Positions 23,393 through 33,400 of a stretch of DNA of 64,000 bases are shown here, piece after piece. The DNA is taken from assembly GCA_022316685.1 (NCBI GenBank), contig JAKJHU010000756.1, positions 62,001 to 126,000 of the forward strand, read 5' to 3'. A model generated the notes under the pieces. That model ran no database searches, was not told where the DNA came from, and worked only from the letters and a program-made list of their open reading frames with translations. The translations under genes and the position numbers were made by a program. The first letter of the stretch is position 1. Each line of letters begins with the position of its first letter. The DNA comes from Progne subis subis (lineage: Eukaryota; Chordata; Aves; Passeriformes; Hirundinidae).

Positions 23393-25050
23393 TGTATTGG
23401 TTTGGCATGGCCTGGTTTTTGGCAGCAGGGGTGCCACTGAGTCATTAAAAACTGATATAATGACGGACAAAGACCCTCTAATTAAAGTTAGAAAGTGGAA
23501 TGTTTATTCATGGGCGGGCGGCACAGGAGTCATCTCCGAAAGCCGCGGCCACCCTGAACAAGGTTCTTTGCCCTCTATTTATTCTCCAAGATCTTACAAA
23601 CAATACATATGCATAACCACTCTGTATTAAAATGAGGCTATTAGTCCTTCACACATGCGCAGTTCTTCTCTTGAATTGGGTTGGTGGTCTCGAATTGGGT
23701 CAGTGGTCTCAAAGGATGAAGTCAGGAGAGTCTTCATCAGGTCTCTGTGACCCTCTGGCACGATCCAAGGTCCCCTGTTTCGTGATTGATTGATATGGAG
23801 TCCAGGTGCTGGCCGCTGTTCTTACTGGTTTCAATCTGTTCTTATAACGGTTCGCTTACTCCACTTTCTTCTATAAACATACTCAAAATATAACAATTAG
23901 CTTGAGCTTAGGCATCTAGTAATAATTAACCTACCATTTAATAATAAATTGCTTCTAGCCCTTAGCTAAAATCTTAACTCTTTAAAATCATGATTCACCA
24001 CAAAGACAGCTCCTTTGAGAAGCTCCTGGAAGCTTCCCACCATGTCTGGCAGAGACAATGGCTGATGGCTCTGAAGATGGACATGCTTCTGGTCAAAACT
24101 GGGCAAATGAAGGAGGTTGGTAATGCCTCTGTGATGACATATTTAAGAAGAAAATCAAAACAAAGTCACAAGGTTTTTGTTCCTAGTCAGAGAAGAGGAG
24201 TAGGTGAGAATATGTGAGGGAAAACATGGTGACTCCAAGGTCAGTGGAGAAGGTGGAGGAGGAGGTTCTCCAGGGGCCAGAGACAAGATTCCTCTGCAGG
24301 CTGTGGTGAAGACCATGGTGAAGCAGGCTGTCCCCCTGCAGCGCATGGATCCATGTGGGATGCAGAGATCCACCTGCAACCCGTGGGGGAGGTGCCCATG
24401 TCAGAGCGGGTAGATGCCTGGAGGGGGCTGTGATCCAGTGGAAGACCCGGTGGAGAGAGGGGACACCTGCTTCCAGTCTGGGGCAGCGTGTCCTTGGAGG
24501 ACTGCACCCTGTGGGAGGAGAGACCCATGTTGCAGCAGTTTTGGGAGGACTGTCTACCCATGGGAGGGATTCACATTGCAGCAGGTGCGGTATGGCTGCT
24601 GCTCATGGGAGTGGACCCACACCAGAGAGGTTCATGGAGAACTTTCTCCTGTGGGAGAGACCCCATGGTCTCACAGGGGAAGGACTCCTCTCCCAGAGCA
24701 GTGGAAGAAAATCTCAGTGATGAACTGACCAAAAACCCCATGCCCTGTCTCCCTGCGCTGTTGGTGGGAAGGAGGGAGGGGCTGGGGGGGGGAGGGGGGG
24801 GAGGGCAGGGGAAGAGTGTTTTAAGGACTTATTTTACTTCTCATTATCCTCCTCTGATTCCGTTAGCAATAAAATTCACTTTTCAACTGAAGTTGAGCCT
24901 GGTTTGCCCTTGAAATATTTCTTCTGGTCCTTATCTCACTCATTAAGTGTTTCATTAACTTTTTTTTCCCTCCTCTGCCCAGCTGTGGCAGGGGAGGATG
25001 AGTGAGTGACTCTCATGGGTGCCTGGCATTGGGCCAGTGTCAAACCAAAA
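23393..25050 (+). mobile_element. LTR G, plus strand, split by LTR F
   Basis: It starts TGTATTGGTTTGGCATGG and, after LTR F, continues with 'gagaagctcctggaagctt' to about 25050. It matches the minus-strand G at 10170-14784 block by block. AATAAA lies near 24868. The apparent long frames at 24355-24913 are in this LTR and are not genes. No target duplication was recognised. Confidence 0.8.
23438..23997 (-). mobile_element. Solo LTR F, minus strand, TSD CCAC
   Basis: The 560-bp segment has TGAGTCA and TGATTCA at its two plus-strand ends, giving TG...CA in reverse. It is flanked by CCAC at 23434-23437 and 23998-24001. LTR G is continuous across it. AATAAA occurs in reverse near 23502. A 4-bp duplication points to a gammaretrovirus-like (ERV1) integrase. 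Confidence 0.75.
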
Positions 25051-26523
25051 TGCCTTTAAAAGTTCCAGATACAACAGAATTTAACTCATCTTGACTCCAT
25101 TGTTACAAGAAAGCTACTGAAAATTTGTCAAACAGCAGTTAAACATCACTAAACAATATGCAAGCAAACAACTGATTCGTAAATGAAATAGCAGCAACAT
25201 GGGTTTACTGGAGAGATTATAAAGGTGTGGCCAATATGCTGTGATTTTACATAATTTAGTTTTGAGAATAGCTCATGGCAAGTGCAAATATTATTGAAAA
25301 TGCCTGATCACAGTAAGTACTTTTCTAGTATAAGCATAACTTTGCCAGGGTTTTTTAAAGTGCAGGTTTACTCAGAAAAATGACAACAGTGTATATCTTG
25401 GCAAATTGCACTTAAAACCTACTCAGTTCACAGATGGTAAGACAGCTTTTTGTGATTGTCAGTACAAGAGATTTGACCATGGACTATTAAAGGTAATGGG
25501 ATATAAATATTTAAGGATAAAACATCAAGGACCTAGTTATATAATACTGCCATGGGTTTTGCACATGTAACTCTGTTAGGTCAGTAGATGTATAAGACTG
25601 ACACGTATATAAACAGCTACAAAGTCACAGTTTCAGATGATTCTAAAGGAGTGTACTACTGTTTATTCCACTTGTGGTCCATCAATGTACTTAAAACTGT
25701 TTTGATATCAAGTCAAATTTCAATTTAAAAGTGGCAAGGAAGAATAACTACAGTTGAATCACTAAATAGCTGTATCTATTTGAAATGCTGTCACATGTTT
25801 CTTCATGGCAAAATATTCACAATAAAATTACCTTATTAAAGCTGTGTGGTAAAAAGCAAGTGAACAGGTAAAGCTAGCACAATTCCATCTGCTTTTGCAG
25901 TGAAGAATCATGAGCTAATTGTAGCTAAATCTCAAATAGCTCCTGCAGATAACATTAATGGGAAAGTTAGGGTTTGCTTTAAAGTGAGCAAAGAAATGCC
26001 TTGATTGATGAGTGGCTAAATCTACCATGGGCCTCACCCAGCTAATTGCTCCCAGTAACTCTTGTAAATCATGCAATGTTTTGACATTCGGCTTTAAAGT
26101 TAATTGCTGAGTGTCTTACAAATATGAATCTTCCTGTCCGGAAATGAAATCATTAGCCACATAGTGATAAATAGTACTCTGAGGGTACTGACTTGCAAAT
26201 ATTTTTCCAGGTATGCAAGTTTCTAATTTTCATGGTAACAGCTAACATCATTATAACTGAGCAAAGAATCAGTATTATTTCAGTCCAATCAGACCTCTAA
26301 ATCTGAGCTCTGCTTTCTGCTTGCAGTCTAGGGGTCCAGGATTGTAAGGACCACCTGACTAAGTTGTTGTCCATCTCTTCATTGCAATCTGATATCCTGT
26401 TGTTCTGGATCAGTGGGCCTTTGTTGCCGATCACAGTCCACCTCTTCACTGTAATCTGATATTCAGGTTGTCCAGGTGCCAATTGAAAAGAAACAGAGCA
26501 GCAGAGCAGACCCTCCAGGCAGG
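25051..26523. other. AT-rich unique sequence, nothing recognised
   Basis: No gene, RNA or repeat family was recognised apart from short homopolymers. A small local repeat of 'ttgttgtccatctcttcatt'-like text occurs at 26360-26460. Confidence 0.5.
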
Positions 26524-26570
26524 TGTCATGGGTTAATACAGTTTGGTTTTTTAGTAATAGAGGAATGTAG
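26524..26570 (+). mobile_element. LTR J 5' end fragment
   Basis: TGTCATGGGTTAATACAG followed by 'tttggttttttag' is the start of family J, as at 52886, but the match ends after about 47 bp. The next ~270 bp (to about 26840) could be another minus-strand LTR with a reversed AATAAA at 26590, but I cannot support limits. Confidence 0.6.
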
Positions 26571-26840
26571 AATGAAAAAGGAACTCATTTATTGCAAAAA
26601 ACAGGCCTTTTTAAGCAGTTAGGACTTTATCAGTTACATTTCGTTTAAGCACAACAAACATAATTCAACCAACCTCCATAAACCACGATGCTAACACCTA
26701 ATGGTTATATAACTTGTTTTTCTACCTCTAATTCAGTTGAGTCATTCCCAGAGTAATTTTCTACTGAGCCGAAGTAACAGAAGTGAGCCATGATTTTACA
26801 AGTGTAACAAGGCCTTCATTTTGTAAGGCTTTACCTATCT

Positions 26841-27206
26841 GCAACAAACTATGAAGTGAGTGTACTGAAGGTATTCAAGGTTCAGTTAGCTCCTTTGAGA
26901 GATACCTGGTGTAGAATTTGAGTTTGCTTTCAGTTTTCAACCAAATCCGTAATAATGCTTTCAGTCTGTAATAAATGTCCTAAAGTTAATTTGTGTTTGA
27001 ATATGTCTGTATTGTAATACACCCATATAAAATATAAGTTTGTATCTACCTGCATATGTTCTAAAAAAAAACTGAGATAAAACAGTAATATATGTCTTTA
27101 AGATAATTCATGTAAGTTTTATATCTGCAAAAACAAAAGCCATACAGGGAGAAGTACAGGGTATCCCTGCTGACAGCACAGTCCCAGAAAAGGGACACAA
27201 AGACTA
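26841..27206. other. AT-rich sequence left of ERVK-1
   Basis: No gene is seen. The last few tens of bases probably belong to the LTR-like sequence that continues at 35303, because ERVK-1 removes only a 6-bp target when excised in silico. Confidence 0.4.
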
Positions 27207-27212
27207 TGCTAG

Positions 27213-27901
27213 TGTAGTGGTGCAGAACTGTTTTATTAGGTTTTTGTAAGAAGTTTATGTTATGGTTCATTTCACTGTATCCCCAATTTTGTATCCCTTT
27301 TGTGTCGTCTTTATAATAAGGTGTTTTGTGTCAATTATCCCACCCCTCACATGGCATGTAACATCCCTCTGCCCCCCCTCACTCTGGGGCAGCCTGTCTA
27401 TCACTCCAGGGGTCCCTCCCAGATTGCGAAACCTCAGGGAAAGGGCTTCGGGTGGACAGGTAGCCTGGGGGAATTCTTTCCCTCTGGAGGTGGTTGGTCC
27501 GAGGCTTGGGGGTGGGCACACCTTGTTACCCCCTGGATCCCCTGATTTGTTGTCTTGTTGTATCCTCCCTGGAACCCCTCCCCCGCTTATAAGGTAGAGG
27601 AGGGAGATTCGAACTCTCTCTGAGCAGGTCTCTCCCAGCAGCTCTCTGCCAGCAGCTCCCAGCCTCTGAGCTCTCGCCTCTGAGCTCGGAGCTCTCTGCT
27701 TCTCAACTCTGGAGCTAATAAACATCTTTTAACCTGCTAAGCTGAGAGCCAGCCTTTTCTCTTCTGCTGCTGTTGACTGTCTCAACATACGGGGTCCAAC
27801 TGCTAAGCCGAAGCCGAAGCGAACTGGAAACATCTGTATCTGTGTTGACCGAGCTAGCCAGAGGTCCTCTCCCGCCCGGAGCGGGGAAAAAACCAGATAC
27901 A
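27213..27901 (+). mobile_element. 5' LTR of ERVK-1
   Basis: It starts TGTAGTGGTGCAG and ends CCAGATACA. A TATA-like box (TATAAGG) lies at 27588-27594, and AATAAA at 27717-27722, so transcription probably starts around 27615 and the R region ends some 20 bp after the AATAAA. The open frames of 81-152 codons here recur identically in the 3' LTR and are not genes. Confidence 0.95.
27588..27594 (+). promoter_or_regulatory. TATA box of ERVK-1 5' LTR
   Basis: TATAAGG lies about 130 bp upstream of the AATAAA and follows a GC-rich stretch, the usual place for the U3/R core promoter. Confidence 0.65.
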
Positions 27902-27904
27902 TTT

Positions 27905-27922
27905 TGGCGCCCAACGTGGGGC
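27905..27922 (+). promoter_or_regulatory. Primer binding site, tRNA-Lys type
   Basis: TGGCGCCCAACGTGGGGC begins three bases after the LTR end. From family knowledge this fits the 3' end of tRNA-Lys (the Lys-1,2 type used by several betaretroviruses). Confidence 0.88.
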
Positions 27923-28200
27923 GGACCACGCCGGCAGAATCAGGCTTGGACCACGTGGACACGGCTCCACGGAGACAGAGCGTCTGGTGCCCACGCAGGG
28001 TCCACTGGAGACGAGGCGGACCCTGCGAACGGACTGGGGCTGATTTAGCCCGAAGAACAGTCTCTGGGCGTCACGCACCCCTGTGAAATTGACTTTTAAA
28101 CAAGGCAAGTTCCAGGGGAAAGAAGGGCAGCTTTGGGGCCCCGACCGGAGTCCTTCTTGCAGCAGAACATCCAGACCCACGCACCCCCCAGGCACAGGAA

Positions 28201-28209
28201 CAGGTAAGT
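28201..28209 (+). promoter_or_regulatory. Candidate major splice donor of ERVK-1
   Basis: CAG|GTAAGTA at 28201-28209 is a near-perfect 5' splice site, 200 bp before the gag ATG. It would serve a spliced env message. A pyrimidine-rich stretch ending in AG at about 34004-34029 could be the acceptor. Confidence 0.6.
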
Positions 28210-28404
28210 ATACCCACAACGGGACATATTTACTGGTTTTAGGGTTCCCCCGAGGGAGGGGGAAGCCATTGGGGAGGAAAAAATCCTCCAAAAATAGCTG
28301 CGCAGCTAAAGGGTTAAACCTCCTGTGATTTTGAGCGAACGGGGTCCGCAGGGGGGAGTGCTTTTCATCTGGGTTTGGGTTCAAAAGCAACTTAGTATCA
28401 AAAC

Positions 28405-30441
28405 ATGGGTGGAAAGCTAACGGTTGCTCAGAAAAGGTTGTATTATAACTATGCTTCTGTTGTTAACGAGGCCAAATTGAAAATCTCAAACGGCGAGTTA
28501 AGAAGTTTTGTTCGCTGGGTTCATCTGCATTTTCCCCAAGTTTCTCCCGACAGAGTCTGCAGTGCCGACTTCTGCGGCACTGTAGAAAAAGAATTAATTC
28601 GGCTCATTCGAACAGGAGACAAAAAAGCTACAAAGTATTTTACTATAGCAACAAAAGTAAATTCGGCAATTCAGTCTCAAAAGGGAGTGCAGGAAAAGCC
28701 CAGCCGAGAAACGTGTTCTCCCCCTCCTCCTCCCCCCTCCTCCTTTCTCCGGTCCCCGTGTCCCGTTCAAAAATGCCGCGTTCGTTTTTCTGTGGGGGGG
28801 GGAACTGGGTCTGAAGCCACGTGGTCCTCTTGGGGCTCCCAAGATGGCGGCGACCGCATGGCAGGGGACTCCCCCGCCCCCTCAGCGCCGCCCACCCCTC
28901 CCTGCCCCGGTGACGTGGTGCCCGCACGGCGCGGCCCCGCCCCGCCCCCCTCCCCCGCCCCGCCTTACCCCTGTGACGTCGGGTGCCTGCCGCGCGACCC
29001 CGCCCCCCCCTGCCCCGCGCGGCGCGGCCCCGCCCCGTCCGCCCCCCGCCCCGACTCGTGCGGCCCCGCCCCCACCCCGCGTGGTGCCGGCCCCGACCCG
29101 CGCGGCCCCGCCCCCGCCCCACGTGGTGCCGGCCCCGACCCGCGCGGCTCCGCCCCCGCCCCACGCAGCGCCGGGCCGGCCGCGCCGCACGCCGCCGCCG
29201 CGCTGCCCCCCCCAACCCCCCGTGCCTGCGCGTGCGCACTGCGGCACCCCTTCCCCCCCGCAGCCGCCGCGCCGCCGCCCGCCCCGGAGGGGCTCGAGCC
29301 CGCTCCCCCGGGATCCCCCCCACCCCCCCACTCCTCGATGACGTCACCCCCCGGGCAAACCGCACCCCCTGCAGGGACGCAGTTGCCAGGCAACCAAGTG
29401 CCTCAGGGCACGGGCGTCCCAGCTCCCTCAAACCCGGAAGTGCCCGAGCAGGGAACAGGAGCCGATGCTGCTGCCAGCTCCTGCTCCATTCCCACCCTTG
29501 CCCCTGTTACCTTCCGCAATGCCCGCGGGGGTAACAACAGGGCAGAGTACCATCCATTTCCCCGAGCCACCATCAAAGAGATCTGCAAAGCTCACAGGAT
29601 ATATGGCCCAGATGGGCCATATTTCAGGGGGCTTCTCAGAGCAGATCTCTCTGCAGAGGAGGTGGTGCCTGCTGATTTAAAGTACCTGTTTTCTTGTTTG
29701 TTGAACCCAATGGAGTATATCCTATGGGTCACAGCTTGGAAACAGCTGCTCCAGGATGCCTTACCAGGGCTTCTCAACAATGTTAACACTAGAGCTGATG
29801 CTCAGGGAAACCCCATCACTCTAGACCACCTGGCTGGGGAGGGGCAGTGGGCAGAAGCCACTGACCAAGTGGTCATTCCTGTCCAGTGCCTCCATGTAGT
29901 GAGAGAGACAGCCCTGACTGCATTCTTCAGCATGCAAACACAAGGTCCTGCGATTTCATATTCGAAAATCAAGCAGGACCAAAGGGAGTCTTTCACAGAT
30001 TTTGTAGGCAGACTGTCCCGAGCTATTGAAGCTCAGGTCAAAAATGAAATGGCTCGGGAACACGTTTTAACGGAGATTGCGTTTTCAAATGCAAATGATT
30101 TATGTCGTGCTGCGATTTTAAGTTTACCCCTAAACCCCAAACCAACCTTACCAGACATGCTTCAGGTATGTCAGGTAAAAGTTCCTTTAATGAGTTCTAC
30201 AGGTCCGCGGCCCAAACCTCATCAAGTTGCAGCCCTGGAAGCGGAAGATTCCCGAAAAACACCGAACACCGCGAAGAAGCCTTCTGCTCAGAGCTCCCAG
30301 AAGTGTTTTTTGTGCGGGAATTTGGGGCATTGGGTTTCCAAATGCCCCCTCAAGAAAGAATTAGAGGACCTCAAAAACAAAAAAGGGGGAGGGGAAGGGG
30401 AAAAAGGGAGAGGGTTTAAACCCTCACAAAAAAACTGGTGA
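28405..30441 (+). CDS. gag: ERVK-1 Gag polyprotein, intact (678 codons)
   Basis: This is the structural polyprotein that assembles virus-like particles. The start ATG at 28405 has a good context (aaacATGG) and gives MGG, a possible N-myristoylation signal for membrane targeting. Residues 1-100 are matrix-like. Residues 105-340 are extremely proline-rich, with a PSAP late-domain candidate near residue 160 and a 14-residue repeat near 217-257. From about 385 on comes capsid, with a major homology region (KQDQRESFTDFVGRL) near residues 526-540. A single CCHC zinc knuckle, CFLCGNLGHWVSKC, lies near 635-648. The stop is TGA 30439-30441. A -1 slippery heptamer at 30429-30435 leads into pro-pol. No internal stop or frameshift is seen. 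Confidence 0.95.
   Translation: MGGKLTVAQKRLYYNYASVVNEAKLKISNGELRSFVRWVHLHFPQVSPDRVCSADFCGTVEKELIRLIRTGDKKATKYFTIATKVNSAIQSQKGVQEKPSRETCSPPPPPPSSFLRSPCPVQKCRVRFSVGGGTGSEATWSSWGSQDGGDRMAGDSPAPSAPPTPPCPGDVVPARRGPAPPPSPAPPYPCDVGCLPRDPAPPCPARRGPAPSAPRPDSCGPAPTPRGAGPDPRGPAPAPRGAGPDPRGSAPAPRSAGPAAPHAAAALPPPTPRACACALRHPFPPAAAAPPPAPEGLEPAPPGSPPPPHSSMTSPPGQTAPPAGTQLPGNQVPQGTGVPAPSNPEVPEQGTGADAAASSCSIPTLAPVTFRNARGGNNRAEYHPFPRATIKEICKAHRIYGPDGPYFRGLLRADLSAEEVVPADLKYLFSCLLNPMEYILWVTAWKQLLQDALPGLLNNVNTRADAQGNPITLDHLAGEGQWAEATDQVVIPVQCLHVVRETALTAFFSMQTQGPAISYSKIKQDQRESFTDFVGRLSRAIEAQVKNEMAREHVLTEIAFSNANDLCRAAILSLPLNPKPTLPDMLQVCQVKVPLMSSTGPRPKPHQVAALEAEDSRKTPNTAKKPSAQSSQKCFLCGNLGHWVSKCPLKKELEDLKNKKGGGEGEKGRGFKPSQKNW
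28840..29340 (+). repeat. CpG-rich proline-coding tract with 42-bp minisatellite
   Basis: About 500 bp of extreme GC content with dense CpG. From roughly 29052 three consecutive 42-bp units encode the 14-residue motif DPRGPAPAPRGAGP with minor changes. Shorter cousins of the unit precede it. The skewed composition leaves all frames open on both strands, so the antisense frames of 142-262 codons here are artefacts. Confidence 0.85.
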
Positions 30442-30486
30442 AAGAGCGCAGGTCCACCCTGCGTGAGGAAAAAAATGGGGTGGACC
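30429..30486 (+). promoter_or_regulatory. ERVK-1 gag-pro -1 frameshift signal: heptamer plus pseudoknot
   Basis: The heptamer A AAA AAC (30429-30435) is in the correct gag phase, one codon before the gag TGA. Eleven bases later CGCAGG (30447-30452) can pair with CCTGCG (30458-30463). The five-base loop 30453-30457 (TCCAC) can pair with GTGGA at 30480-30484, making an H-type pseudoknot. This is the textbook arrangement for retroviral -1 frameshifting, and the pro-pol frame is -1 relative to gag. Confidence 0.88.
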
Positions 30487-33400
30487 GGGCAAGAGGGGAG
30501 GGGAAAGGGAGCCAAAGCAAAAATAACACACTGGAAATGACTTACACGGATCATGACATGACACAACCGATTTTGACAACCAATTCTAAATATACCCCCT
30601 ACAGGTTGCAGCTCACGGAGGGTTTGCACCTGAAAGACGACGACTGGAATTTTGTGTCAGTTGACAACAGTGAGCAGGGTACCTGGCCAAGGGTCAAAGG
30701 TAAGCTCATCGTTGTGGGGGACTGCAAACACACCCCAAAAGAGATCGAAATTCTTCCAGGAACACTTGATAACAATCCTGGAAAATTCGTTCTCTGGCTA
30801 CGCTGCACTCACCCACCAACATTCCTACCTAAAGGGCAGATAGTTGCCCAGATCATACCCACCTGGGAACGACTGGAAGAAGATAACATACCAACAGCTT
30901 GTCCTGTGCACAGCATCACAGAAGTGAAACCCCAGGTGGGATGTGAATTACAGGTGGGTGATGAGGCCATTAACATCACAGGCCTCCTAGACATGGGTGT
31001 GCACGTGACTGTAATTCCAGCTAAGCACTGGCCGTCACGTTGGGCCTTGGAAAACGTGGCAGGACACGTGCAAGGAATAGGGGGAATGCAATTGGCCAAA
31101 CAATCAAAGAGTGTGGTGCAAATTAAGGGGCCAAAAGGGCAATTGGCCAGTTTACGCCCTTTTGTTTTGGATTATAGGGAACCCTTGTTGGGGAGAGACC
31201 TGATGGCCCAGTGGGGAGTCACGATTGACATCCCAGACCCCCCACAGGATTTTTGGGCAGCGGTCGCTGAGGAGCGCCCTACCCACAAGCTGAATTGGAA
31301 AACAGATTCGCCAGTGTGGGTGGAACAGTGGCCGCTTTCAAAACAGAAATTGAAGGCACTCGAAGAGCTCGTGGAGGAGCAGTTAGCTAAGGGTCACATT
31401 GTAGAGACCACCAGCCCTTGGAATTCGCCGGTTTTCGTTATCCAGAAGCCGGGGAAGGACAAGTGGAGACTCCTCCAGGATCTCAGACAAATTAACAACG
31501 TGATAGAAGACATGGGCTCTCTTCAACCTGGGATGCCTACCCCGACCATGCTCCCACAAAATTGGAAATTGGCTGTTATAGATATAAAAGATTGTTTCTT
31601 CCATATTCCCCTACACCCTGACGACGCACCACGTTTTGCATTCTCGGTTCCCACCATTAACCGAGAGGCCCCGAGGAAACGCTACCATTGGAGGGTTTTA
31701 CCCCAAGGGATGAAGGTGTCACCTATCATCTGCCAGTGGTATGTGGCTTCCTTGCTGTCCCCGGTCCGCGTAGCCGCAGAGAAAGCAATCATCCATCATT
31801 ATATGGATGATGTGCTTGTGTGTGCCCCCACCGATGATGTCTTGTCACATGCGCTTGACCTGACAATTAATGCATTGGTTGTTGCAGGGTTCGAGCTGCA
31901 GGAAGACAAAGTTCAAAGGATGCCACCTTGGAGGTACCTTGGGCTGGAAATTAGCAAGCGGACCATCGTGCCGCAGAAATTAGAAATCAAGGCCAGAATT
32001 CAGACCCTTGCAGATGTCCATCAACTGTGTGGGGCATTGAATTGGGTGAGACCCTGGCTAGGCCTCACAACCGAGGACCTGGCCCCTCTTTTCAATTTAT
32101 TGAAAGGGGGAGAGGAGCTGAGTTCTCCCAGGGAACTAACCCCGGAAGCGAAGGAGGCGCTGGAAAAGGTACAGCATCTGATGTCCACTCGGCAGGCCCA
32201 CCGGTGTGATCCAGACCTGCCTTTCAAATTCATAATAATGGGGAAATTGCCACACCTACATGGAGTCATTTTCCAATGGAGAAACAACATCAAGAAGGAC
32301 CAGGGCAGAGAGGACCCGCTTCTAATCATAGAATGGGTCTTTCTCAGCCATCAAAGGTCCAAGAGAATGACACGTCCACAGGAACTGGTGGCTGAACTGA
32401 TCCGAAAAGCCAGAGTCCGGATCAGGGAATTGGCCGGGTGTGATTTTGAATGCATTCACATTCCAATTGGATTAAGATCGGGCCAAATTACAAAGGCAAT
32501 GTTAGAACACCTGCTTCAGGAAAACGAAGCACTGCAGTTTGCTCTAGATTCCTTCACTGGGCAAATCTCAATTCATCGGCCAGCCCACAAAATTTTTAAT
32601 CAGGATGCCAAATTCACACTGAATTTGAAAGATGTTCGGAGCAGGAGGCCTTTAGAGGCCCTGACAGTTTTCACGGACGCGTCCGGAAGGTCCCACAAGT
32701 CAGTTATGACTTGGAAGGACCCTCAGACTCAGCAGTGGGAGGCAGATGTTGCCGAGGTGGAGGGATCACCTCAGGTTGCTGAGTTGGCCGCTGTCGTCAG
32801 GGCTTTTGAAAGGTTCCCCGAACCCTTCAATTTAGTAACAGACTCCGCTTACGTAGCGGGGGTGGTATCGAGGGCAGATCAGGCCATACTGCAGGAAGTG
32901 TCTAACACAGCACTGTTTGAGCTGCTTTCTAAGCTTGTTAAGCTTGTCTCCCACAGAGAGCAGCCATTTTTTGTGATGCATACGAGATCACACACCGATT
33001 TGCCAGGTTTCATAGCTGAGGGGAACAGAAGGGCTGATGCTCTTGCTGCTCCTGCAGCGATGGCCCCATTGCCAAGCATTTTTGAGCAGGCAAAGCTCAG
33101 CCATCAGCTTCACCATCAGAACGCACCTGGCCTTGTTCGCCGGTTTCACATCACCCGGGAACAGGCTAAGGCAATTGTGGCTACGTGTCCCTCCTGTAAC
33201 CAGCATGCACTCCCCACCTTAAGTGCGGGAGTGAACCCCAGAGGTCTGAACAGCTGTGAGCTGTGGCAGACTGACGTGACACATATCCCCCAATTCGGCC
33301 GATCTAAATATGTGCACGTATCAGTGGACACTTTCTCCGGTGCAGTTTTCGCTTCCGCCCACACAGGGGAGAAGACCTCGGATGCAATTAAACACCTCAT

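Noticed and set aside
27262..27725. Open frames of 81-152 codons in the ERVK-1 LTRs, present twice
   Set aside because: They recur only because the LTRs are identical. There is no known LTR-coded protein motif, and the frames overlap on both strands.
28643..29431. Long minus-strand open frame (262 codons) antisense to ERVK-1 gag
   Set aside because: It lies over the GC-extreme proline tract, where TAA/TAG/TGA cannot occur easily in any frame. Its product is low-complexity Arg/Gly/Ala and no promoter or motif supports it.
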